Shown: positions 58,253-64,000 of the stretch, one piece after another
Position numbering within the stretch: the stretch's first letter is position 1
Layout of the letters: every line of letters starts with the position of its first letter
Assembly: GCA_965203575.1 (NCBI GenBank)
Contig: OZ241894.1
Location: 682,001 to 746,000, forward strand
DNA: 64,000 bases
Source of the DNA: Aldehydirespirator sp965203575
Lineage (GTDB): Bacteria > Actinomycetota > Acidimicrobiia > Acidimicrobiales > Aldehydirespiratoraceae
Direction: 5' to 3'
Position numbers and translations under genes: made by a program
Notes under the pieces: generated by a model
Databases searched by the model: none
Seen by the model: only the letters and a program-made list of their open reading frames with translations
What the model was told of the DNA's origin: nothing

Positions 58253-58810
58253 GTGGCGAGGGCTGACTATGTCGCGTTGCTGCGGGGAATCAACGTGGGC
58301 GGCAGGAACATCGTTCCCATGGCCGACCTGCGGGCTGCGTTCGAGGAGGCCGGCTTCGGGGCGGTCGGCACCTACATCCAGTCGGGCAACGTGCTCTTCG
58401 AGTCCGACGAGCCTCGGGCCTCGCTGGAGCGCCGCGTCGAGTCGCTGCTCGAGAGCCGGTTCGGCATGGCGATCGTCGTTGTGGTGCGTTCGCGCCGGCA
58501 GCTCCGCAACGTCGTCGAGGGGGCGCCGGACGGGTTCGGCGCTTCGCCGGACACCCACCATTCGGATGTGATCTTCCTGAAGGCGCCGTTGTCGAGCCGT
58601 CAAGCTCTGCGAGCCGTCGACCGGCGCGACGGCGTCGACCTGGCGTGGCCCGGCGCCGGGGTGTTGTACTTCTCGCGCCTCAGCGAGCGGTTGGCGCAGA
58701 GCCGGATGGGCCGGATGGCGAGCACCCCGCAATACCAGCGAATGACCATCCGCAACTGGAGGACAACAACCAGGCTGCTGGGCCTCCTCGACGAGCGGGG
58801 CATTCACTGA
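58253..58810 (+). CDS. DUF1697 protein
   Basis: A 185-residue protein: YVALLRGINVGGRNIVPMADL, TYIQSGNVLFESDE and TIRNWRTTTRLLGLL are the family signatures. DUF1697 has a structure-only description and no known function. The GTG has TACGGT 7 nt upstream. Confidence 0.88.
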   Translation: MARADYVALLRGINVGGRNIVPMADLRAAFEEAGFGAVGTYIQSGNVLFESDEPRASLERRVESLLESRFGMAIVVVVRSRRQLRNVVEGAPDGFGASPDTHHSDVIFLKAPLSSRQALRAVDRRDGVDLAWPGAGVLYFSRLSERLAQSRMGRMASTPQYQRMTIRNWRTTTRLLGLLDERGIH

Positions 58811-58854
58811 AAGCCCGTGGCGCGTCGGGGCTGGTCCCGGGGCGGCCCCGGTGC

Positions 58855-59169
58855 TCAGAGTCCCAGCAGGTCGGCGACCAGCTCCCGGATCTGCCGCAGC
58901 GCGACGGCGCCGATGTTCGTGCCCGTCGTCTCGACGACACGGTCGACGCTGACGGTCGTCGGCAGGTGCGCCTGGGCCACACCGAACCCGGCGATGTCGA
59001 CCTCGCTCAACCATCCCCGCCTCGTAGTCGTGCAGGGCACCACCACGATCGCGTGTTGCCGGAACTCGAGCACATCATCAGAGGTGACGACGACTGCCGG
59101 CCGGACGAATCCCGGCTCGCCTCGCGCCGGCGTCCCGAAATCGCAGCGGACGACGTCACCCGCTCGCAT
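58855..59169 (-). CDS. MazF-type toxin
   Basis: A 104-residue CcdB/MazF-fold RNase: MRAGDVVRCDFGTPARGEPGFVRPAVVVTSDD and the late RVVETTGTNIGAVALRQIREL. The ATG at 59169 begins the conserved family start; another lies three codons upstream. It overlaps the antitoxin end by 14 nt. Confidence 0.85.
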   Translation of the reverse strand: MRAGDVVRCDFGTPARGEPGFVRPAVVVTSDDVLEFRQHAIVVVPCTTTRRGWLSEVDIAGFGVAQAHLPTTVSVDRVVETTGTNIGAVALRQIRELVADLLGL

Positions 59170-59377
59170 CAGCGACATCGCTCGCGGACGCATCGAGAAC
59201 GGCCTCGTCGTCAGCATCGAGCGGGGCGCCTGCGAGCTGGGCCCCGATGATGCGGCGGCGTTCCCGCTTGACCAGCTTCTCGATCTGCGCGTCGAACGTG
59301 AGCCCCTCACGATCAGCGAGCTCACGGAGGGCATCCCGTGTCCGGACCGAGACCTTGATGGTAGTCGAATCAGGCAT
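59156..59377 (-). CDS. MazE-like ribbon-helix-helix antitoxin
   Basis: A 73-residue protein: TTIKVSVRTRDALRELADRE (RHH arm) and an acidic C-terminus (DADDEAVLDASASDVADASG) for toxin binding. TATACT ends 7 nt before the ATG at 59377, so the mRNA is leaderless. Confidence 0.82.
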   Translation of the reverse strand: MPDSTTIKVSVRTRDALRELADREGLTFDAQIEKLVKRERRRIIGAQLAGAPLDADDEAVLDASASDVADASG

Positions 59378-59471
59378 ACCCTGGAGTATACCATCGCGGC
59401 TGCCTCGCATCGCATCGGCGCGGTCCGCGGACGGGGCGCCCGGGCGCGACCGGAGGTTCATGGCGTGCCCG

Positions 59472-59867
59472 CTAGCGGGTGGCGTCGAGCCGCGGCAGGG
59501 GCCCGTCCCAGTCGAGGATGCGCTGGTCGGCGGTGACCAGACGGCGCCCATCGGTGGCGGTCGCGACGATGATGCGGTCGGTAGGGTCGCCGGGGAGTCC
59601 CGACAGAGCGGCCGCCCGGGCGCCGATCTCCCCGTCCACGGGGATCTCGCGCAAGCCTTGCCTCAGGTTCAGGCGGCGCCATGCTCTCACGTCGCCGGGA
59701 AGGCTCAGCCGCCCCTTCTCGACGAGCATGGCAAGCTCCCAGAAGGAGATGGCAGAGACGGCGACGTCATCGACTGCCCAAGCACGCTCCACAGCCTCAC
59801 GGGCTCGCTGCCCGAGCCGCTGGGATCCGCTCCGGAACCACAGCAGCACATGCGTGTCCAGCAGCAT
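59472..59867 (-). CDS. VapC-type PIN-domain toxin
   Basis: A 131-residue PIN RNase with a clear acidic site: MLLDTHVLLWF (Asp4), SAISFWELAML (Glu near 44) and DPTDRIIVATA (Asp near 93 and 96). Later, LVTADQRI is conserved. The ATG overlaps the antitoxin stop (TGATG). Confidence 0.9.
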   Translation of the reverse strand: MLLDTHVLLWFRSGSQRLGQRAREAVERAWAVDDVAVSAISFWELAMLVEKGRLSLPGDVRAWRRLNLRQGLREIPVDGEIGARAAALSGLPGDPTDRIIVATATDGRRLVTADQRILDWDGPLPRLDATR

Positions 59868-60112
59868 CAATCGAAGTCCCACCCCTCGCCGGTCACGGCG
59901 TCCCATTCGACGTCGATGGGCTCGATGATGTCACCGAGGATCTCGATCCTTCCCTTGTCTATGCCGAAGACAGTCTTCGGCCTCTCGGTGTGAGGCACCA
60001 GGCGCGACACCGGCCGACCGTTCTTGGTGATGACGATCTCCCTGCCGGTCTCGGCCACCTCGTCCATGAGTTTGAGGCACCTGGCCTTGAAATCCGACGC
60101 CTTCACGGTCAT
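59867..60112 (-). CDS. Phd/YefM-type antitoxin
   Basis: An 81-residue protein: MTVKASDFKARCLKLMDEV, GREIVITKNGRPVSRLVP and an acidic tail (DIIEPIDVEWDAVTGEGWDFD). The ATG at 60112 has GGAGG 5-6 nt upstream and matches the family start. ATG codons at 60148 and 60178 are less likely. First gene of the pair. Confidence 0.88.
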   Translation of the reverse strand: MTVKASDFKARCLKLMDEVAETGREIVITKNGRPVSRLVPHTERPKTVFGIDKGRIEILGDIIEPIDVEWDAVTGEGWDFD

Positions 60113-60199
60113 GGCGCCCTCCGGCGCCTCGCTGCCGCTCACAGCCATAGTTCCGTCTCCATAGTCACGTCTCCCCATGATGTCTGCCCCACCCTATAA

Positions 60200-60221
60200 G
60201 ACCATAGTCATGACCATGGTC
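60200..60221. promoter_or_regulatory. Paired palindromes upstream of the Phd/VapC operon
   Basis: GACCATAGTC (60200-60209, one mismatch from a palindrome) and GACCATGGTC (60212-60221, perfect) are 12 bp apart, with CCATAGTC-like copies nearer the gene. A plausible autoregulatory operator. Confidence 0.5.
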
Positions 60222-60247
60222 GCAACAGGCCAGGTCCTCTGCCAGCC

Positions 60248-60391
60248 GTCAGCCAGGTCGACCACATCGCCATCTGCGCCGGCACCCTGGACCCGCCCAC
60301 GGGACTGCACACCGAGTGGGCCATCTTCGTAGACGACGCCTCCGACTACCACACCCTCGACCCCAACATCGAGTCCCTACACCGGGAGTGA
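60248..60391 (+). pseudogene. C-terminal remnant of a GFA-family gene
   Basis: 48 codons reading HIAICAGTLDPPTGLHTEWA then DASDYHTLDPNIE, close to the end of the intact GFA gene at 56350-56787 (IAVCAGTLDMPTGLHTERA). The N-terminal zinc part is missing. A duplicate cut by the insertion of the toxin-antitoxin block is likely. Confidence 0.75.
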
Positions 60392-60497
60392 CATGCGTGC
60401 CAACCGCCGTCGGTGCCAAGTTGCGACCAATTGTCTAGGACATATGATGCAATAAACTCGCGACATTCAGTGGCATATACAGGGGACAAGTATAGTC

Positions 60498-60833
60498 ATG
60501 GCACCATTGGCGTCCTTGCTCGACGAACTATGCGACAGCGAGGTCGTCGACGCCGCCGACCTGGCTCTGGTCAGCGACACGAACCCGCGCAGTGTGGCCC
60601 GCTGGAGGCGTCAGCAGACTGTCCCGCGGCGCCAGACCGAAGAGCGCCTCCTTGAGCTGCGGGCGGTGGTGGACCTCGCCCGCAGGGTGATGCGGGACGA
60701 CGGGGCCCGGCTGTGGCTCCGCTCCCCCAACCCAGACCTCGGATACGACAAGCCGCTCAAGCTCATAGCGGACGGCCAGTACCAGCGCGTGGTCGACCTG
60801 CTACTGGCGCTTGCGGAGGGCGTCACCACCTGA
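60498..60833 (+). CDS. Xre/MbcA-type antitoxin (DUF2384-like)
   Basis: A 111-residue protein with an HTH-like segment (DLALVSDTNPRSVARWRRQQ) and the toxin-binding domain (RLWLRSPNPDLGYDKPLKLI) that ends antitoxins of RES toxins. AGGGGA lies 11 nt before the ATG, and TATACA/TATAGT boxes lie upstream in an AT-rich stretch. One base separates its stop from the toxin start. Confidence 0.85.
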   Translation: MAPLASLLDELCDSEVVDAADLALVSDTNPRSVARWRRQQTVPRRQTEERLLELRAVVDLARRVMRDDGARLWLRSPNPDLGYDKPLKLIADGQYQRVVDLLLALAEGVTT

Positions 60834-60834
60834 C

Positions 60835-61365
60835 ATGGCCACGTTCAACCCGCAGCATCTGGTGCGGATAGGCGCCTCGCGGATGAATGTTGTCGGCTAT
60901 CGCAACCAAGCTCCCGGCTTCGACCCCACCAGCGGTGAGGGCGCCCGACGCCTCGGGGGCCGATTCAATCCTCCCAGCAGCTTCCCGGTGCTCTATCTCT
61001 GCTCCACACGTATGTGCGCCTCGAGCGAGTTGAAGCGCCAAGCCGAAAGACAGGGCATCGCCTTGAGTCAACTCTTGCCGCGTGAGCTATGGGTCGTCCG
61101 CGCTCGTCTGCGGAGTGTGCTCGACCTCACCCGTGACGCCAATCTCCAAACTCTCGGAGTCAGCAGCCAAGACCTGGTGCGCGACAACCACCGATTCACC
61201 CAGGATCTCGGTCTTGCCGCCCACGGGCTCCGTTTCCAGGCGATCCGGACCCCGTCGGCCACCGGCATCGGAGACGTGTTCGCGCTCCTGCTCGACCACA
61301 TCGGGGAGACAACTCTCGAGACAGATCTCCTGGAGACGTGGTCCGAGCGCTCCGAACTCGACTAA
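60835..61365 (+). CDS. RES-domain toxin (MbcT-like)
   Basis: A 176-residue protein. RES toxins degrade NAD+. The conserved Arg, Glu and Ser regions are seen in HLVRIGASR, GGRFNPPSSFPVLYLCSTR then CASSELKRQ, and AIRTPSATGIGDVFAL. The ATG at 60835 begins the usual family start. Type II module with the upstream antitoxin. Confidence 0.87.
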   Translation: MATFNPQHLVRIGASRMNVVGYRNQAPGFDPTSGEGARRLGGRFNPPSSFPVLYLCSTRMCASSELKRQAERQGIALSQLLPRELWVVRARLRSVLDLTRDANLQTLGVSSQDLVRDNHRFTQDLGLAAHGLRFQAIRTPSATGIGDVFALLLDHIGETTLETDLLETWSERSELD

Positions 61366-61390
61366 CGCCAATCGGGGTCTGGCACCCACG

Positions 61391-61504
61391 GGCCACGAGA
61401 CCGCCGATCCGGACGGCGTTGCCGGGGGGTGGGGTGGAGCTTCGCGATCGGGTCGCCCTGCCGGCGGGTCACGAGACCCTCGATCCGGCGGGCGTCTGCG
61501 GGGC
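61391..61504. repeat. Degenerate ~37-bp direct repeat, copies 76 bp apart
   Basis: GGCCACGAGACCGCCGATCC (61391) and GGTCACGAGACCCTCGATCC (61467) with similar flanks. They lie between the RES gene and the second DprA-like gene. No gene in this gap. Confidence 0.55.
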
Positions 61505-61587
61505 GGCTCGAGGCATTGGCTCCGACCTCACGATGCCTCGATGGCGCCCGGCGGGCGCATCGGGTCGGCCGATGCCCGGACCCCGCC

Positions 61588-62700
61588 TCAGCGAAACAGC
61601 GGCTGCTGTCCCTCAGTGCTCGGCGGAGATTCAGGGTGCAGTTCCCGTGGGTGGTCGAGCAGCTCCTCGATGTCCTCGAGACTGTGCACGGGGATTGCGC
61701 CTCGTCGCTGGAGGGATTCGTTGCCGGGGCCTTCCCCGTCGCCCCGCCATGCCGCGACCGAGCCGTAGCCGTGCTTGAGAGCTTCGGTAGCACCGGACCA
61801 GGTGCCGCCGGTCCCGTCATCGCTGGCGATCACCACCGTGAGCGCGGCCTGTGCGTAGATGAGCTTGTTGCGACCCATGGCGTTGCCGGCACTGAAGGGA
61901 GCGTCCGGGCTGTAGGGGGTGCACATGACGGTGGCACCGTCGTACACGGCCCGGCGCACATCGGGTCGCTTGAGCTTGCGCGACAGTGACTCCGCCAGCA
62001 CTCCGACCACGGCACCGCCTGCCTCGAAGGCTGCGTCCATGGCGAGCTGGTCCACGCCCCGAGCGCCTCCCGACGTGAGCGGAAGGCCTCGCCGTGCCGC
62101 GAGCCGAGCGACCTCTCTGGCGACCTCGCCCCCCGCCTGGGACACATCGCGGCTGCCGACCACCCCCAATCCCGGCGTGTCGAGCAGTTCAAGCGCACCG
62201 GCGGCGTGCACCAGCGGTGGCGCCTTGTTCCCTAGCCGTGAGAGCCAGAGCTGCGGATAGTGCTCGTCGAAGACGGTCAGGGCCTTGATGCCGGACTGCT
62301 CGAGCCGGTCAAGCTCGAAGGCCATAGCCGTGGCCCGGGCGGCGAGGTCGGCGATGCGGCCCGCGACATCCTCAGCGAGGCCGTGGTCGCTGACAAGCTG
62401 CTCTTCGCTCTGGCCGAGAACAATGCCCGGACCTTCACCCGAAGGCGCGGGCGTGGCGCTTGCGTCACCCGCGGTCACCGTCGGTGCGGGCGCGGACGGA
62501 GACCGGATGCCGAGGCGTTCCAGCAATCGCCAGAACTCGGACGCCTTGAGCGGACGGACCCCCCACCCGGACAGACGGCTTACGAGCAGGACCGTGGCCA
62601 GCGAATGCTCGTTGGAGATGCGCCGGGGGGGTGCGACGTCACTGAACTCGACGACGATGTCATCGATGTCGGCGGTGGCCCGAGACCTCTCGCTCGTCAC
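61588..62700 (-). CDS. DprA-like Rossmann-fold protein, paralogue 2
   Basis: A 370-residue protein with the same layout as the one at 56930: an N-terminal LATVLLVSRLSGWGVRPLKASEFWRLL segment, linker, then the Rossmann domain GVVGSRDVSQAGGEVAREVA, LTSGGARGVDQLAMDAAFEAGG and NAMGRNKLIYA. It ends GQQPLFR, again QxxLF. The ATG overlaps the stop of the helicase-PRTase gene (ATGA), so the two are translationally coupled. Confidence 0.88.
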   Translation of the reverse strand: MTSERSRATADIDDIVVEFSDVAPPRRISNEHSLATVLLVSRLSGWGVRPLKASEFWRLLERLGIRSPSAPAPTVTAGDASATPAPSGEGPGIVLGQSEEQLVSDHGLAEDVAGRIADLAARATAMAFELDRLEQSGIKALTVFDEHYPQLWLSRLGNKAPPLVHAAGALELLDTPGLGVVGSRDVSQAGGEVAREVARLAARRGLPLTSGGARGVDQLAMDAAFEAGGAVVGVLAESLSRKLKRPDVRRAVYDGATVMCTPYSPDAPFSAGNAMGRNKLIYAQAALTVVIASDDGTGGTWSGATEALKHGYGSVAAWRGDGEGPGNESLQRRGAIPVHSLEDIEELLDHPRELHPESPPSTEGQQPLFR

Positions 62701-64000
62701 GAGACTGACCTCCCGGCCGTGTCCGCCAGGGCGAAGGGGAGCACCGGACCTGCTCCTGCTTCGCGCAGCAGCGAGCCCACGACGGTGAGCGTCCAGCGCG
62801 AGTCGACCATGTCGTCTACGAGCAGCACTGGACCCGACCGTACTTCACCGGCGATCTCGAACGCGTCCACTACATTGCGGTACTGCTGCTGGCTGTTCTG
62901 CATCGTCTTCTGCGGCGCGATATCCCTCACCTTGACAACGACATCCATGCAGGGCAGCCGTAGTGACTGCGCCAGCCGGTGAGCGAAGTCGGGCACCAGT
63001 TCGGGCCGACGCAGCGAGGGGACATGAGCAACCCATTCGGGCGCGGGATCGGGTTGCCAGCGGTCGAGAATCAGATCTCGCGCCGCGGCGACGAGTCGGT
63101 CATCGAACCGGCCGTCATGTTGCTTGCCCTGTCGCACTAGCCGGCCCCAGCCCCCATCGCCCCACACCGCGAGGGCACGCCCCTTCTCGAATTGATGGTC
63201 GGCCGCAAGCCGCTTGCCATCCGGAAACTGCTTGCGTGGCTCGATGACTCGCTCGGACTTGCGCAGGAATTCGACGGCCTGCTGCACGGCGGCCGGATCG
63301 AAGGCCCGATCCATGCTCTCGCCGGTGCAGTTGTCGCAGATCCCGCACGGCGCGGGATCGTGGTCGTCGAGGTAGCCGCGCAACATCCGCATCCGGCACT
63401 GGTCGGTGGCGATGTACCTGCGCATCTGCTCTTGCTCGGCCCGGCGTAGCGCGGTGACCGATGCGACGCGCTCATGAGGGAACCTCCACGGCAGGAGCGT
63501 CCGCAGCCACCCGCGGCCCTCACGCTCCACCGCCCCCTCCACTTCGAGAATCTTGAGGAGGTTCTCCAGCCGACCTTGCCGGACATTCACTTCTGCGAGG
63601 ATCTCCCGCCGCGTCATGGAGGTGGCCCTGCGCTCCAGCAGTTCCACTACGCGTTCAGCCAGAGCGGCCTGCGGGAATGCCGACTCGATGAAGTAGTCCT
63701 GGATGTCGGCGTCCTCGGTGCCGCACAGGAGAACCCCCCATGATTCGGTGAGGCCCCGGCCGGCGCGGCCGACCTGCTGGTAGTAGGCCACCGGTGAACC
63801 CGGTGCCTGGTAGTGGATCACGAACGCAAGGTCGGGCTTGTCGAATCCCATCCCCAGAGCCGACGTAGCGATTACGACCTTCACGTTGTTGTCGAGCAGG
63901 TCCTGTTCAACGGCCCGCCGGTCGTCGTTGTCGCTCTCACCGCTGTAGGCAACCGCAGAGATGCCTCGCTTCTGGAGCCAGCCCGAGACCCGCTCGGTGT
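62697..64000 (-). CDS. RecQ-type helicase fused to a phosphoribosyltransferase domain, 5' part outside window
   Basis: 434 residues are visible; the N-terminal helicase motifs lie beyond the window. Present are the end of RecA domain 2 (TSALGMGFDKPDLAFVIHY, YYQQVGRAGRG), the RecQ zinc region (CRMRMLRGYL, CGICDNCTG) and a winged-helix-like stretch. The C-terminal domain has the PRPP motif VLLVDDMVDSRWTL, a type I PRTase loop with Arg-Trp in place of the usual Gly-Ala. No HRDC domain is seen. Upstream of the DprA-like gene in the same operon. Confidence 0.88.
   Translation of the reverse strand, partial: TERVSGWLQKRGISAVAYSGESDNDDRRAVEQDLLDNNVKVVIATSALGMGFDKPDLAFVIHYQAPGSPVAYYQQVGRAGRGLTESWGVLLCGTEDADIQDYFIESAFPQAALAERVVELLERRATSMTRREILAEVNVRQGRLENLLKILEVEGAVEREGRGWLRTLLPWRFPHERVASVTALRRAEQEQMRRYIATDQCRMRMLRGYLDDHDPAPCGICDNCTGESMDRAFDPAAVQQAVEFLRKSERVIEPRKQFPDGKRLAADHQFEKGRALAVWGDGGWGRLVRQGKQHDGRFDDRLVAAARDLILDRWQPDPAPEWVAHVPSLRRPELVPDFAHRLAQSLRLPCMDVVVKVRDIAPQKTMQNSQQQYRNVVDAFEIAGEVRSGPVLLVDDMVDSRWTLTVVGSLLREAGAGPVLPFALADTAGRSVS

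Overview
This 64 kb window comes from a high-GC actinobacterium. The best guess is class Acidimicrobiia, perhaps a marine or host-associated member. That guess rests on gene content: an F420-type luciferase-like oxidoreductase, a non-pyrrolysine MttB demethylation operon, a Ppx/GppA-HD protein, large SLH and surface proteins, and many leaderless genes. No rRNA, tRNA or intact CRISPR array was seen. A recurrent start signal, TAnnnT followed 6-8 nt later by GTG or ATG, was found at about 15 genes and used here to fix starts.

Layout. 0-5.7 kb: the end of an AlbA-domain gene, a frameshifted membrane/coiled-coil gene, a SWIM zinc-finger protein, a VapBC module, and a LuxR-type regulator divergent from two small membrane proteins across an array of phased TGGCAG half-sites. 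5.7-24.7 kb: mostly housekeeping and metabolism (map, an S41 protease with SLH domains, a MaoC hydratase, a CDF transporter, SDR, ppx, an LLM oxidoreductase, an SPFH protein, a C-S lyase-like PLP enzyme, a ureohydrolase, an ImmA-PIN pair, a NicX-like enzyme, a class III aminotransferase, an AAA/DUF4143 ATPase). 24.7-26.6 kb: remnants of a mobile element, with two truncated genes abutting and two homopolymer frameshifts. 26.6-35.3 kb: repair and housekeeping genes (tag, amidohydrolase, aquaporin, Nudix, YcaQ-like glycosylase, leuS).

35.3-42.4 kb: a LuxR regulator, the same length as the first one, lies divergent from a six-gene corrinoid methyltransferase operon (corrinoid protein, DUF1638, 'virulence factor' domain protein, pterin-dependent methyltransferase, RACo-like reactivase, MttB-family enzyme). 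Such an operon should demethylate a quaternary or tertiary amine to tetrahydrofolate. A peptide/opine-type ABC importer without its ATPases (43-47 kb) and a choline dehydrogenase-like GMC enzyme (54.6-56.3 kb) suggest choline or betaine compounds as substrates. This is inference. 47-56.8 kb also holds a large secreted surface protein, a degenerate repeat-rich gap, an MFS transporter and metY.

56.8-64 kb looks like a defence or mobility island. It has two paralogous DprA-like proteins, the second overlapping a RecQ-type helicase with a C-terminal phosphoribosyltransferase domain that runs off the window. Between them are MazEF, VapBC and RES-Xre modules plus HigA and GFA remnants. Helicase, PRTase and DprA together resemble ComFA, ComFC and DprA of natural transformation. 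Both DprA-like proteins end in a QQxLF motif like that used to bind the sliding clamp.

A second theme is repeats. At least ten loci carry a local duplication of about 25-43 bp, usually of a gene end or junction, either tandem (35, 36 or 72 bp) or as two copies 71-76 bp apart. The sequences are unrelated between loci. Separately, a 67-96 bp element occurs four times between genes.
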